From contig JANQLS010000049.1 of the NCBI GenBank assembly GCA_028280485.1, forward strand, positions 1-64,000: 64,000 nucleotides of DNA, read 5' to 3'. Numbering within the stretch: position 1 is the first letter of the stretch; each line of letters starts with the position of its first letter. The notes beneath the pieces were generated by a model. That model had not been told where the DNA came from. It searched no databases and saw nothing but the letters and a program-made list of their open reading frames with translations. This document shows, piece after piece, positions 19,331 to 30,289 of this stretch. A program made the position numbers and the translations under genes. This DNA comes from Planctomycetota bacterium (GTDB lineage Bacteria > Planctomycetota > UBA8108 > JACQVS01).

Positions 19331-22300
19331 ATGATTCCATCAAAAGTTTCATTCAATCTCAGCATGACTCTCACTTTATTGTTAGCTTTCCATTCCGGAT
19401 TTCTTAATGCTCAGGAACAGAATCAAGAAGCCTTTGTTTACCAATGTGTTCAACGAGTTCCCGGTGTCTGTATCAGAGATGTTAAATCTGGTGAGGTGAG
19501 AGTTTGGCGTGACAATGTCTATCCTGGATCAGTGTCACGAAACGGAAAGAGAATTGCCTATATACATCTTAACGAGCTATTTACTGGCGATTTGAATTTC
19601 ATGAATCGATTTAAACCGGGCATCGAGAACTTAGGTCAATTTGATCATCTTTACGTTGCCTCTTGGTCACCAGTCGATGATCAAATCGCCGTGATCTCTT
19701 GGCCTGATAAAATACTTAGAATTTTTCAACCCGATGGAACACCATTGCAAACTTTTGCTGGGCTATTTACAGCAACTGGAACTCCCACCCATACTTTGTC
19801 TTGGTCTCCCGATGGTACAAAAATCGCTTATGAAACGACAGTTACAATTGACCTAGCCGACTGTCCTCCAAGAATTTTTCATTGTGAAACTAAAGATCAT
19901 ATTGATGGTGTACGAACAATTGGAGTTTTAGACTTAAACACTGGAGAGACTACTATTCCCTATATTCCCAACGGAGAGTTTTACCAACGAGCAAATGGAA
20001 GTACAGCGAGGCGTTGGCATTATATTGATCATCCCGTGTGGTCCCCCAAGAGTGATCGCATTGCCGTAAGGAAAATTGATTTAGGAATTATATCAGGGCC
20101 TGGAACTTACTTTTCAGGTCGAAATGTTGGGATTATTTCAGCTTCAGGTTCAAGCGAGGTTACTTTAGTCACCTCAGATTTTATTACTCCAGAACTCGGA
20201 CTCAATGGTCTCAACCAAACCCGTAACACTCCGATGTCTTGGTCTCCAGATGGCACTCGGTTAGCTTACGTAAAAGTAGGGGAACATACTCTTCGTGGAC
20301 ATCCGGATGATAATATTCCTCGAGAAACAATGGGAATCTATGTCTCAAATTTGAATGGCCTGGGAGATAAAGTCAGCGATGTAATCACCGAACATCTTCA
20401 GTGGGTTATCTTAAATCAGAGTGGGGTAAGAGTCGATATTTCGATTGAGCAAGAGCGAATAAGAATTGGAGACAAGATTGATTGTTTCATCAATATAACC
20501 TCCTACGAAGATGAGCCCAGAACGATTTTGCTGGATCTTCCAATCCTAACTGAAACTGAAATCGATCCTGAAAAACGTATTTTACAAATCGATGAAGAGA
20601 CCGACCCCATCGAGCCCTTTGTATTAACTAAAGAAAATCCTGCTCGAAGTTTCTATGTACCCATCATTGCATTAAAAGCTGGAGTGGCTGAACTTGAAGC
20701 TGAAGTTACTGTAGTCAATGAAGACAATGGCGTGACTGAAGAACTTAAGGCTCAAGAGGATATCTCAGTCTCCCCTTTTGAAATCGAAATTTCTACAACA
20801 CCCCATCAATTAGTTCTCAATCAAACTGAAGATGCCGAGAAGTCTCCAGATTGTATAGAATTAGAAAATTCCCCCGACGTGAATAATTGTCTAGAGATTA
20901 CCGTAACAATAAAAAACATATCAGATCAAAAAATTGATGGTGTCAAGCTAGAGGGTGCGAAAAAGGTCACCGATATCATCAACAGTCGTGATTTTGAAAA
21001 TCTTGGCGTTCCTTTGACCCAACTTAAGTTTACTCCTCCAGCTGGAACGGATCTTGAACCTCTTCCAGTCGACTTAGAAGCCAGTGGCACTCCCGGCTCA
21101 GAAACTACTTATATATGGAATGTCAATGCAACGGAGGCCCCTTCAATTCTCGAACTTGAAGCTTTGGTCATCGGGAGCATCGGAGGCAAGCAAGTACAAG
21201 GCTTTCAGGAAGAAGATATTGATATCCTTGATAAGATAATTCTTAAGTGGGGAATTAAAAAAGATGAAACCACTCGAACTCAATTTTTATCTGGTGCAGC
21301 GGTGAGAGTCGATGGGTTTATTGAAAATGTAACCAAAGAAGCTGAAGGTGGAAATGAAGGGGTGGGGAAAGATCTCCTAGTATTAGTGTATCCCAAGCAT
21401 AAGGGAAACTTGGGGGGAGGATTTATGCAACATGCAACTGTTGGTGAATCAGCAGACGAGTATCAATTCTTTTATGTCCCTTCTGAGGGTGATAACCAGC
21501 GCATGAATATCGTTGGAACTTTTCATTCTCTTCCAACAGTAGGTCACACAACAGGGCATATCGAATACGGGGTACGAGTTTGGATTATTGAAGATGATGA
21601 TTCCCTTATCAATGCCGATTCTCAAGCCAAATTAGATGACAAGAACGGATTTGTTTCAGAATATGATGTTCGATTTAATGCCAACAATCCGAATCCCGAT
21701 ACTTGGCGTCAGGATTGTATTGATGATGGAAACTATATATGGCTTTGTGGATTTACCGATGGGTTCGTGAATGATTTTGGTCCTGCCATGTACGGGCTCT
21801 GGCAATATGCCGATGACGTTAAGGAGCGAATGTGGGCTCATAAAATATTTCTCATGAAAACTGGCTTTGAGGCTCTAATGGGAGATCCAGATAAATTAGC
21901 GCTCTTCTTTCAAACCATCTACGATAAGTATGTTGAAAGAGTGAATTTGGGCGTTATGGGAATAAAGGGATTCCCAATGGCTTTTGAACAATTTTCCATC
22001 ACCGGTGCCGGAGCAATATCCGAATTCTTATTTGCTGTAGAAAATCGTGACATGATCGCAGTACAAGAGAAGGTAGGTTTTTTCTTTGGCGCGAATCCTG
22101 ACTTATTATTAGAGCCATTTATCATGGGGAAAAGCTTCATAAAAATGTGGAAGCAGCTACGTAAAACCGCAGGAGAAGTGGGAGAGTTCACCGCTTATAG
22201 AGCGATGCGTCAGAATGCTATGCGCCAACAAGCCAGTATTGGTGAACGACTTGCTGCCGGTCGTGCGGATCCCAACGTCACTAATTTAGCAACGGTTTTA

Positions 22301-24265
22301 AAGGCTGGGGATGGTTTGTCGGATGACGTTCTACGGGAAGTGTATGGGGTTTCGACTCGAATGCGAAAGATCCTTCAGTTCATAGCGGATGATTTAGAGG
22401 TGATCCTATCATTCCGTTCTCGAGACCCGAGAGCGAGTGCCCTCATCGAGGCTATTCCTCCTAAGGCCTACCCCAAACCTCAAGCCTTGAAGTTTAAATG
22501 TACGAATGACATCGATGTGACGTACTTAGGTTATCCTCCATCTGCTGCGCCCAAGGTGCATATCGTTGAGCCACCACCGGGATTTGCTGGCAAAACCGGT
22601 AATGCGTTGGAAGCCCAATTGGATCTCTACATGGATCGATTGAAAGCTATTCATCCCGATTTGCATACAAACGGGGTCTTAGCGGATGAAGTTCGTAAAC
22701 GTCTGAAGACACGAACAAAGGAATGGAACAAGCTTGTTCCGGAGTTAGATTTAGATTCCACTAAAGTGACATCTACTACTGTCGATACCAGTTTTGGGCA
22801 CGATGCTCAACATGTAATCAAGGATGGTGTCGAGGAGGTAGGAGTAAAATCTTCAAGAGACATCATTCAAAAACCGGCTGGGACTATCCAAGATAAAGTT
22901 TCTCCCGATTCAACTCGTCGAATGTGGGATATTGAAATGTCGGGGCCTAATGGAAATCTTCCAGTAGCTGGAGACATCGATTTCTTAGCCATTTTCGATA
23001 AAGATGGATTCATGATTCGTGATCCAGACAAACGAAAAGCCGTCTACGAGGCTTTATCTCATTTTGCAGATATGCAACACGGAGAAAGCTTTACCTTTAG
23101 AATACAGGAGGTTCGAAAGGAATATTTGAGGTGTTGTACTGAAGGTGGAGAGGCTATGGTAACGATTGGGCCCGGTAAGGCGCAAACTCCTACTGCAGGT
23201 TTCTTTGTTGATAATTTATCAATAATGCGAGGAGGTCCGAATCAATCTTTCCTCAAACCTCGACCAGTAGAGGTGAAAGGCTTAGGGATTGTAGAAAAAG
23301 CTCCAAATGGCGATCCTACAGGAATCATTCTTCGAAGAGAAAATCCTGACGGTGAATTTGTTCTGATTAATGGAAGTGCTCCCCTTTCCAATATTGAGCG
23401 TCACATCGTATTAACTCATGTTCCAGCAATTTGGGATAACTTGATAGATGAGTTCCTCCAACGACTTCCTTTTTACTTCCCGACCTTTTTAGGAAGAGAG
23501 ATTCTTTTTGAAGTCACGGGTCAAGGCGGCGGCGGAGATTTAGAAGATCAAGAAATCACCTTCACCCAAGACGGCCCTATCGTTCAGGCCGGTCGAGTTG
23601 AAGAAGGCTTGGTGGTTCGAGACAGCAGGAAGTTGCGAGTATGGACTGAAGCTGATAGTTGGCAAAACGCTACTCCTGAAGAAGTGATCACCTTAGGGAA
23701 TCCTAACTTGCCCGACATGGCTCCCATGACTTCGTGCCCCAATGGAGCGGCTGCGGGTGATCACCAAATTCATATTACCACACAAGTAGAATTAGAAACG
23801 GATGGTATTTTCTTCACGGTTGGAGATCGCGTAGTCTTAAATCCCGGTTTTGAGAATGAAGAGTATCTCGTCATTCTCGAAACTCCAGCGCCGGATGAAC
23901 TCCTTTTTACCAGTGATTTTCAGTTTACTCATAAGCCAGGAGAGATAATCGTTTGCCTCGGTCCCTTTACTGGGAATGAAGATGTGAAGTTCCTCCGTGG
24001 TGACTGTAATATCGATGGCAACTTAGATATCGCCGATGCAGTCACCAACCTAACCTATCAATTCATAGGAACAGTGACTCCTATCTGTTTTGACGCTTGT
24101 GATTTTGATGATTCAGGTGCCTTGGATGTTTCAGATCCCATCGCAAGTTTAAGCTACCAATTTTTGGGCACATCCCCGCCTGCCGCTCCAGGTATTAATG
24201 CGTGTGGGATAGATGTAACCGCGGATGAATTAACCTGTAAATCGTTTGAGAATTGCACCGATTAA
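19331..24265 (+). CDS. Exported multidomain protein: TolB-like propeller, cyclase-like motif, dockerin-like tail, 1644 aa
   Basis: The signal peptide spans residues 1-27 (MTLTLLLAFHSGFLNA cut before QEQ). Residues ~30-370 look like a WD40/TolB-type beta-propeller, with blades marked by SWSPDGTKIAYE, VWSPKSDRIAV and SWSPDGTRLAYV. Ig-like sheets follow (~380-640). Near residue 1213 is GDIDFLAIFDKDG and near 1247 DMQHGESFTF, the order and flavour of the two catalytic stretches of edema-factor/ExoY-type adenylyl cyclases; spacing is shorter than in CyaA and the Asn of QHG.E..NN is missing, so activity is doubtful. The last ~90 residues (from 1554) are paired dockerin-like loops (GDCNIDGNLDIADAV, DFDDSGALDVSDPI). 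No strong Shine-Dalgarno was seen. Confidence 0.8.
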   Translation: MIPSKVSFNLSMTLTLLLAFHSGFLNAQEQNQEAFVYQCVQRVPGVCIRDVKSGEVRVWRDNVYPGSVSRNGKRIAYIHLNELFTGDLNFMNRFKPGIENLGQFDHLYVASWSPVDDQIAVISWPDKILRIFQPDGTPLQTFAGLFTATGTPTHTLSWSPDGTKIAYETTVTIDLADCPPRIFHCETKDHIDGVRTIGVLDLNTGETTIPYIPNGEFYQRANGSTARRWHYIDHPVWSPKSDRIAVRKIDLGIISGPGTYFSGRNVGIISASGSSEVTLVTSDFITPELGLNGLNQTRNTPMSWSPDGTRLAYVKVGEHTLRGHPDDNIPRETMGIYVSNLNGLGDKVSDVITEHLQWVILNQSGVRVDISIEQERIRIGDKIDCFINITSYEDEPRTILLDLPILTETEIDPEKRILQIDEETDPIEPFVLTKENPARSFYVPIIALKAGVAELEAEVTVVNEDNGVTEELKAQEDISVSPFEIEISTTPHQLVLNQTEDAEKSPDCIELENSPDVNNCLEITVTIKNISDQKIDGVKLEGAKKVTDIINSRDFENLGVPLTQLKFTPPAGTDLEPLPVDLEASGTPGSETTYIWNVNATEAPSILELEALVIGSIGGKQVQGFQEEDIDILDKIILKWGIKKDETTRTQFLSGAAVRVDGFIENVTKEAEGGNEGVGKDLLVLVYPKHKGNLGGGFMQHATVGESADEYQFFYVPSEGDNQRMNIVGTFHSLPTVGHTTGHIEYGVRVWIIEDDDSLINADSQAKLDDKNGFVSEYDVRFNANNPNPDTWRQDCIDDGNYIWLCGFTDGFVNDFGPAMYGLWQYADDVKERMWAHKIFLMKTGFEALMGDPDKLALFFQTIYDKYVERVNLGVMGIKGFPMAFEQFSITGAGAISEFLFAVENRDMIAVQEKVGFFFGANPDLLLEPFIMGKSFIKMWKQLRKTAGEVGEFTAYRAMRQNAMRQQASIGERLAAGRADPNVTNLATVLKAGDGLSDDVLREVYGVSTRMRKILQFIADDLEVILSFRSRDPRASALIEAIPPKAYPKPQALKFKCTNDIDVTYLGYPPSAAPKVHIVEPPPGFAGKTGNALEAQLDLYMDRLKAIHPDLHTNGVLADEVRKRLKTRTKEWNKLVPELDLDSTKVTSTTVDTSFGHDAQHVIKDGVEEVGVKSSRDIIQKPAGTIQDKVSPDSTRRMWDIEMSGPNGNLPVAGDIDFLAIFDKDGFMIRDPDKRKAVYEALSHFADMQHGESFTFRIQEVRKEYLRCCTEGGEAMVTIGPGKAQTPTAGFFVDNLSIMRGGPNQSFLKPRPVEVKGLGIVEKAPNGDPTGIILRRENPDGEFVLINGSAPLSNIERHIVLTHVPAIWDNLIDEFLQRLPFYFPTFLGREILFEVTGQGGGGDLEDQEITFTQDGPIVQAGRVEEGLVVRDSRKLRVWTEADSWQNATPEEVITLGNPNLPDMAPMTSCPNGAAAGDHQIHITTQVELETDGIFFTVGDRVVLNPGFENEEYLVILETPAPDELLFTSDFQFTHKPGEIIVCLGPFTGNEDVKFLRGDCNIDGNLDIADAVTNLTYQFIGTVTPICFDACDFDDSGALDVSDPIASLSYQFLGTSPPAAPGINACGIDVTADELTCKSFENCTD

Positions 24266-24396
24266 CTGTGCTTTACAGTCAAGCTGGCTTTTCATGAGAT
24301 CCAAAAGTCACGTTATGAATATTACCGCCATTCGACAAAAGCTTGAAATACACCCACTATGCGGATTTACTGACAGACAATTTCAGGGAGTTTGGG

Positions 24397-26247
24397 ATGG
24401 TTGATAAACATTTCTCACAAAACCAATCAGCGGCATTTCGTTTAAATTTGAACATGTGGACTATCATTGTGATTGTCCTATGGTCATCTCCTACGGTGTA
24501 TACTCAGGAGGCTTTCGAAAGCTTGGGCCCCGTCAGGTTTACCCTTGAAGAGAGCTGGCTTGTTCATGAGGACTTTCCCAATGGTAGCCTCCGTGTTCGC
24601 AATCTCACCACAGGCCAAAGTGAGGATTTGGGCCTTACTCCGGTATTCCGAAGCTTCATGGTTTCTGGTAATTGGCTCGTTGCGTTTCTCACTGAAGGTG
24701 TACACATTCGAAATCTCTCTACTAGTACCACCAACAATCTGGGGTTCTCTTCGGGGTCACTTGTAACCAGCTTATCAGAGCACGGGCTAATCTTCGCTGC
24801 GAACGAAGAGCAGGGTAAAGACCTAAATGGCGATGGTGATACCGATGACGCGGTCTTTCATGTTCACGATTTCACTACCGGTGAAACGACTAACCTTAAA
24901 GCTGCGATTCCATCCTTCAACCCAGATGTTGAACGACTTGTACCAAGGGCAGCAGGTACCCGTTTCGTATTCTTCGTCTCAGAAGCCGGTCAAGGCGAGG
25001 ACCTAAACGGCGACGCTGATACCGATGACCGAGTTCTTTATATTCACGACTTGAGGACTAAGACAACTGAGAATATTGGACTTGGGGTTTTTGCAGACCA
25101 CATTATCAGCCTCTCTGAGGAGTGGCTGTTATTCTCAGTGTCTGAAGTTATGCAGGGAGATGACCTCAATGGAGATGGCGATACTGATGATGCAGTTCCC
25201 TATTCCCACAACTTCTCAAATGGAGAGACAACTAACCTGGAGCTCACAAGGTGGAATTCCTTAGGGCTTTCAGGCGATTGGCTGTTAATCGGATCTTCTG
25301 AGACTATCGAATCCAAGGACCTAAACGAAGATGGTGATACCAATGATGAAACCCTATCCGCGTATAATCTAATAACGAATGAAGTCGCGCGATATGTGTC
25401 GGACGACGCGTTTTCCGTGTTCGGAACTACCGGGGTTACCACACATTCTGAATCAAAAGTGGCGATGGATCTCAATGGCGATGGCGATGCCAATGACCAC
25501 GTTATTCACTTTTACGACTTTACAACTAGCGAAATATTCAATCTTGGCTTGGCCGGATTTCCTGGCTTCTTAGTAGATAACTGGTTGGGGATTAAGGTTT
25601 GGGAGGGAGGAATGGGACAAGATCTCAATGGCGATGGCGATATGAAGGACTCGGTTCTACATTTTGTTGACACGAGTTCGCTGGAAGTAACAAACCAAAA
25701 AATTGCTGGAAGTGGATTTGTCATAGGTAGTCGAATTGTGATGCAGGTATCCGAGACTGATGAAGGCGAAGATTTGAATGACGACGGTGATATCGAAGAC
25801 TCAATTCTTCATATTCGTAGTCACGAGACCAATCAGACAATAAATCTTAAACGTGTTGCAAACGTGGGACCTCAAAACTTTTCTGGAGATTCGCTCGTAT
25901 TAAGCTTATGGGAAAATAATATTTTTGTTGACGTTGAGGTCGTAGATTTGAAAGCGCTTTCTCTGTCACAGACATTTGTTCGTGGTGATTCCGACATGAA
26001 TAAAGATATAGATATTACCGATGTGATCTTTACACTCACACACCTATTTCTTGGAGGGTCCGCCCCCAACTGCCAAGACGCTGCAGACGCAAATGACGAT
26101 GGTTCAATAGACTTGACCGACGCAGTAACAACGTTGGGTTTTCTCTTCCTTGGGCAAGGACCATTACCAGCACCAAGCCTGGAACAGTGCGGAGGAGATC
26201 CATCTGAAGATGAGCTAGGCTGTCAACATTTTGCAGTCTGCCCGTAA
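24397..26247 (+). CDS. Exported seven-loop calcium propeller protein with dockerin-like tail, 616 aa
   Basis: Seven copies of DLNGDGDTDD-type loops start near 24820, 25006, 25162, 25318, 25468, 25621 and 25771, every ~50 residues, each followed by a strand such as VFHVHDF and a TGETTNL turn. This fits a seven-bladed beta-propeller with one calcium loop per blade. The C-terminus (from ~526) is the same dockerin-like pair seen in its neighbours. A signal segment MWTIIVIVLWSSPTVYT precedes QEAF. I chose the ATG at 24397 because AGGGAG sits 6 bases before it; the frame opens at a TTG (24343). It follows the 1644 aa gene by 131 bases on the same strand and may be cotranscribed. Confidence 0.8.
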   Translation: MVDKHFSQNQSAAFRLNLNMWTIIVIVLWSSPTVYTQEAFESLGPVRFTLEESWLVHEDFPNGSLRVRNLTTGQSEDLGLTPVFRSFMVSGNWLVAFLTEGVHIRNLSTSTTNNLGFSSGSLVTSLSEHGLIFAANEEQGKDLNGDGDTDDAVFHVHDFTTGETTNLKAAIPSFNPDVERLVPRAAGTRFVFFVSEAGQGEDLNGDADTDDRVLYIHDLRTKTTENIGLGVFADHIISLSEEWLLFSVSEVMQGDDLNGDGDTDDAVPYSHNFSNGETTNLELTRWNSLGLSGDWLLIGSSETIESKDLNEDGDTNDETLSAYNLITNEVARYVSDDAFSVFGTTGVTTHSESKVAMDLNGDGDANDHVIHFYDFTTSEIFNLGLAGFPGFLVDNWLGIKVWEGGMGQDLNGDGDMKDSVLHFVDTSSLEVTNQKIAGSGFVIGSRIVMQVSETDEGEDLNDDGDIEDSILHIRSHETNQTINLKRVANVGPQNFSGDSLVLSLWENNIFVDVEVVDLKALSLSQTFVRGDSDMNKDIDITDVIFTLTHLFLGGSAPNCQDAADANDDGSIDLTDAVTTLGFLFLGQGPLPAPSLEQCGGDPSEDELGCQHFAVCP

Positions 26248-26645
26248 TAATTAAAGGCGGTTGGCTCTTTGCGTTTTCGGAGTTAATACAGAGGCCCGCT
26301 GACTGATTTAGCATCTTCTTGATGCCCTTTCGGTCAAAAATTAATACGACCCTATTATAGTAGTTCGTGAGCAGTCCGGTTTAGTGCAGTACGTTGAGTC
26401 AGAACATTCTGATTTTCACCAAGGCTACGGATAAAGAAGCCCAAAACGGGAAATACCATTCCTATTGTCTCAATCTACCTGGTGTAATCTCTATTGGTAT
26501 AACGGCCAACGAGTGTCTAACCCAATTAAAAGGAGGATCATAAGTATCCTATGTTTTTATAAAGAAAACACGCTCAATCTACCCTTCTGCTACGAGCGGA
26601 GATTTTATCGAAAGAAAGGATTGGAGACCAATTTTCTTATAAATT
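26248..26645. repeat. IS debris between a dockerin gene and chemoreceptor 2
   Basis: The order CCTATTATAGTAGT..G..TGAGCA, then GTGCAG, then GAACATTCTGA (26343-26412) repeats the left flank and end of the complete IS at 50265-50315 in degenerate form. No gene is credible here. Confidence 0.55.
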
Positions 26646-28592
26646 TTAGAACTCTCTCAATTCATTTAGGAATTTTTCTGCTGAATCTGACAACAAGATC
26701 CCTTGCTGATGAAGTTCTTTAGATGAGGAGCTAAATTCAGCTGATAATTTTTCTGAGCCTGTCGCTGCCTCTGACATCGTAACAATCCCCTCAGAAACTT
26801 CATTCGACTCCATTGCGGCATGATATGCATTAATAGAAATGTTACCGACTGCAGCGGATTGTTCATCTATGGCACTAACGACATTTAGAGATATTTTATT
26901 AATGGTTTCGATCACCCGAGATATCGAATCCATTGAACTCATAGAGGAGTCCGTATTCTCTTGAACTTCTCGAACCATTTTTGCGATTTCATCAGTTGCG
27001 CGAGAAGCTTCATTTGCAAGTTGCTTGACTTCATGAGCCACCACCGCGAATCCCTTCCCGGCCTCTCCTGCCCTTGCGGCCTCAATCGTTGCGTTGAGGG
27101 ATAACAAGTTAGTCTGCTCTGAAATGGTGTAAATGGTTTCTGTAACCTTTTCAATTTTAGAAGAAGAATCTTTGAGCTTCGTCATGACTTCTGAGGCCGA
27201 TAGTGCTTGCTCATTAGCTTGGTTACTTACACATTTAGCCTTCTGCACCTGCTCAGATATTTCAGAAATACTCGTCGACAGTTGGTCAGTTGCATTAGCC
27301 ACAGCTTCAACATTGGATTGAGCTTGATTTATTGATTGAGCCACTATTGAACTTGTCTCTAAGGTCGACTTAGCAGCGTCCGTTAATTTTAAACTACCCT
27401 TTTGAAATCTTTCAGTTGAAGATTTCACCGTATTCACGACTGAATTAATATCATGATCAAAGAGTGTAGAGAGCTTATGCAGCGGTTCTACAAATTTCCT
27501 TCCAATCAATAGCCCTAGTATTCCAAGTAAAATTAATACCACCAATCCGGTGATAAAGGCTTGAGTTCTAACTGAGGAAACTCCAGCAACCTTCAAAATC
27601 TCGTCCTTAGGTGCTCGGACCAAGACGGACCAGTTCATACCAGGAAAACCTAACGCTCCTTCAAGATGAGAGTATCCAGCCCCTTGGATGATATTTTTTC
27701 TAAAGTGGAGTGACCATAAGTATCCTGTTTTACCCTTTACGGCTTGTTGAGCTGCTTCTACTCCTTTTTCCGCTAAATTGAGCTTGAAGAGGACATTATC
27801 AAAATCATGCTGAACTTTCTCTGATCCTAATCTAATGGGATCATAATCAACTAATATGTGTCCTGAAGAATCTAACAGAGTTACTTCAGTACTTTTGAAT
27901 CCTGAATTTTTAGCCTCTTGATAAGTTGAGGCAATGATTTCCTCAATCAAGGAAAATTTAGTTCGGTTACTCCAGTAAGCAATTACCTGACCATCCTGGT
28001 TGTATATCGGAGCTGAGAAACCGAGAGTAAGACCAGAATCAAATGGATAGACCTGTTTTACAGTCGTATCGATATGAACATCCTCAATAAATGTTCCGGT
28101 AGAGTTATTACTCTGTTTTGAAAACGGCATCGATTCAGTGAATTGCCGATTTTTCAAGGCATTAAACCATGCTGTTTCACTGAAATCTGTACTGTACAAC
28201 GCTGCTGTATTTAGACTTTTGCCCTCATTGTCTTTAGAATTAACCGCGACTAATTTTCCATTCAAATCCACAAGAAGAGTCATATAGTAAATGTCGTAGG
28301 TATCAACGTAAGAATTCAGAATCGAGACTAATCCGGTGTCCTTTTTGTACCAAGAATCTGTATTTAAAATAGCTTGATTGAGACCGAATGCTTGGACATC
28401 GTCATAGCGTTCAAATAAATTTCGGTCAATTTTATCAGCAGCCTCCCGAGCTAGGGTTTTAAAGTAATATCCGGTTTGATCCTCAAGGTTGGTGACTGCA
28501 CTCAATAGCAACCAACTTACAATAACCATTGGAGTCATTCCAAATATCATAAGCAAAATAGTAAGCTTAGTTTTGAATTTCAATTTTTTCAT
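26646..28592 (-). CDS. Methyl-accepting chemotaxis protein with Cache sensor (copy 2)
   Basis: A 648 aa paralogue of the receptor at 16414-18345 with the same architecture: N-terminal membrane helix ([21 protein letters not shown]), periplasmic Cache domain ([30 protein letters not shown]), second helix ([16 protein letters not shown]) and the conserved signalling tip ([34 protein letters not shown]). AGGG lies 7-8 bases before the ATG. Identity to copy 1 is high in the sensor as well as the tip, which indicates a fairly recent duplication. It may signal through a CheA elsewhere; none is in this window. Confidence 0.9.
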   Translation of the reverse strand: MKKLKFKTKLTILLMIFGMTPMVIVSWLLLSAVTNLEDQTGYYFKTLAREAADKIDRNLFERYDDVQAFGLNQAILNTDSWYKKDTGLVSILNSYVDTYDIYYMTLLVDLNGKLVAVNSKDNEGKSLNTAALYSTDFSETAWFNALKNRQFTESMPFSKQSNNSTGTFIEDVHIDTTVKQVYPFDSGLTLGFSAPIYNQDGQVIAYWSNRTKFSLIEEIIASTYQEAKNSGFKSTEVTLLDSSGHILVDYDPIRLGSEKVQHDFDNVLFKLNLAEKGVEAAQQAVKGKTGYLWSLHFRKNIIQGAGYSHLEGALGFPGMNWSVLVRAPKDEILKVAGVSSVRTQAFITGLVVLILLGILGLLIGRKFVEPLHKLSTLFDHDINSVVNTVKSSTERFQKGSLKLTDAAKSTLETSSIVAQSINQAQSNVEAVANATDQLSTSISEISEQVQKAKCVSNQANEQALSASEVMTKLKDSSSKIEKVTETIYTISEQTNLLSLNATIEAARAGEAGKGFAVVAHEVKQLANEASRATDEIAKMVREVQENTDSSMSSMDSISRVIETINKISLNVVSAIDEQSAAVGNISINAYHAAMESNEVSEGIVTMSEAATGSEKLSAEFSSSSKELHQQGILLSDSAEKFLNELREF

Positions 28593-29527
28593 TCAACTGC
28601 CCTAAATTAAAAAGTCGGTAAATCTTTAATCCACAGTGAGCATTTCGTCATTCAGGGGTAAATGACTTTGGATAAATTTTTAATAGCGATGTTCCCAATA
28701 GCAGAATTTAATAAAAAGTTGGTTCTTATTCTCACCGAAAGATTACCATGACTACAAATTTCATAGATTTATCAAGCTCAGACAGCAAAGGAGCATGGAG
28801 GAATTAATATGCTTTAGTTTATTAAAAGAAGGCAGAGTAAGGATTTCTTTGCGGAGAAAGACCAAATTCAACAACCCTAATGTAGGGGCTCTACCTAGCA
28901 AGCATTAAGAAATCATCAAAGATTTTCCCGGTTGCCCCTCGATTAGAAATGAGGTCATTCCTTATTTTTCAACCCGGATACTAAATTTTACGCAGTGTTT
29001 TGGGTCAGGACATACTGAACTAAAAGTGCCGAGTCCCCGACAAATCATATAAAATGTCTTCCACAACATTGGTTTTGCAAATCCTATCTCCTTTATCATA
29101 AGACTTAAATACTGAAGAATCTTACCCAACAATAAAAAACATGCTTGTGGGTCTGCATCTGGTGGAAATCATTAAAGCATCAATAGCTTTATCTAAATTC
29201 ACTGGATTCCGAGCTTCCTGCAGACCTCAGAGATATTCATTCCTTTTGAAAGCAGAACCTCCGCTTCGTGGAGCTTATTGATGATCTGCTCGGAGGAGTG
29301 ACGTTTCTTGGGCATTTCTCGCCATAGCTCAATCAGATGAGCTTCTACTTAAATTTGTATTGAACGAAGATTCAGTGGATGCTTGAGCCAGTGTTGACGA
29401 ATTCAAAGCCACCCATAAATATTATTGAATCTCCACTATTGATACCTCCTGCCCTATAATGAGCAGCCATCCAATTCTTTCCTATTATCTTGACATCATT
29501 TAATTCTGAACAGAAATCCAAAGCCAA
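28593..29527. other. Gap with repeat copy (29000-29170) and an IS3 remnant
   Basis: Positions 29000-29170 are the second copy of the ~160 bp repeat found upstream of chemoreceptor 1. An IS3 OrfA fragment lies at 29199-29315. No other gene is seen. Confidence 0.6.
29199..29315 (-). pseudogene. IS3-family OrfA N-terminal fragment
   Basis: From the ATG at 29315 the sequence reads MPKKRHSSEQIINKLHEAEV, then GMNISEVCRKLGIQ and a stop. This is the helix-turn-helix start of an IS3-type OrfA, cut off before the leucine zipper. No OrfB is nearby. Confidence 0.7.
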
Positions 29528-30043
29528 ATGACAATCAATATCATCAGATCTGTAATGCTCTCCTGCTTACTAATGATTTATTTGATGGTGAGTAGTGGAT
29601 GCTTTGGGGTTATCGTCTTATGGCCTGGCTCCTATGAAGCAGAGCGTGATATAAAATCTATAGAAAATATAGAGTATGAAAAAACAAGATTTTTTCAAGG
29701 AAACCCGACTAAAATAGAGAAGCTCGATCAGGGAAAATATAAATACAACTATGATGAGAAAATTAGATACCTTGGTATTGGAAGTGGAGTAATTTGGGCC
29801 GGTGTTATACTTTGGGTCTTCCCCGCTCCACCAATACCACTTGTGATTCCAGTAGGGCGAGAAGGGCATTCAGTTACAACACAGAACAATATCGTCATTC
29901 ACGAAGAGGGTCGGTTTAGAAAAGGTAATTTTACTGGAGTGGATCTTCGATTGGAAAGCTTGAGATTTAAGTATGGGCCTAGGAGCGAGCCATTCAGCAA
30001 GAGTTATCCTAAGCCTAAATATATAGAACCACCTGTTGAATAA
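29528..30043 (+). CDS. Putative lipoprotein, 171 aa
   Basis: The N-terminus has a hydrophobic stretch ending in VSSGC, a lipobox, so the mature protein should be lipid-anchored at Cys ~25. A second hydrophobic segment near residues 82-108 (YLGIGSGVIWAGVILWVFPAPPIPLVIPV) suggests it also spans or dips into a membrane. The C-terminal part is soluble and basic. Family not recognised. It stands alone among IS remnants. Confidence 0.6.
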   Translation: MTINIIRSVMLSCLLMIYLMVSSGCFGVIVLWPGSYEAERDIKSIENIEYEKTRFFQGNPTKIEKLDQGKYKYNYDEKIRYLGIGSGVIWAGVILWVFPAPPIPLVIPVGREGHSVTTQNNIVIHEEGRFRKGNFTGVDLRLESLRFKYGPRSEPFSKSYPKPKYIEPPVE

Positions 30044-30059
30044 TCCCTTATGGTCAAAA

Positions 30060-30190
30060 AATTCATGCGGCCTTATTATAGTAGTACTTGAGCATTTCTC
30101 CCAATCGTTCTTTGCATCGAATCGGAGGGCTTCCACCGCCTCCTCCACAAACGTCATCCTGGGGAAATAAAATCATATTTCCTACTCCTT
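30060..30190 (-). pseudogene. 3' fragment of the transposase type found at 53349-54428
   Basis: On the minus strand the sequence ends ERLGEMLKYYYNKAA-like, matching the C-terminus of the intact transposase (RERLGGMLKYYYRRAG). It also keeps remnants of the preceding ILFPHDDGGGG region. Only about 40 codons survive. Confidence 0.6.
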
Positions 30191-30289
30191 GATGAGGTCC
30201 CTCACAGCTAATTCTCAAGACATCCTGTACTTTTCGGTCTCACTGGCGAGACAAAAAAATACAGGAGGATGTGAGAAAGAGCAGGGTTG

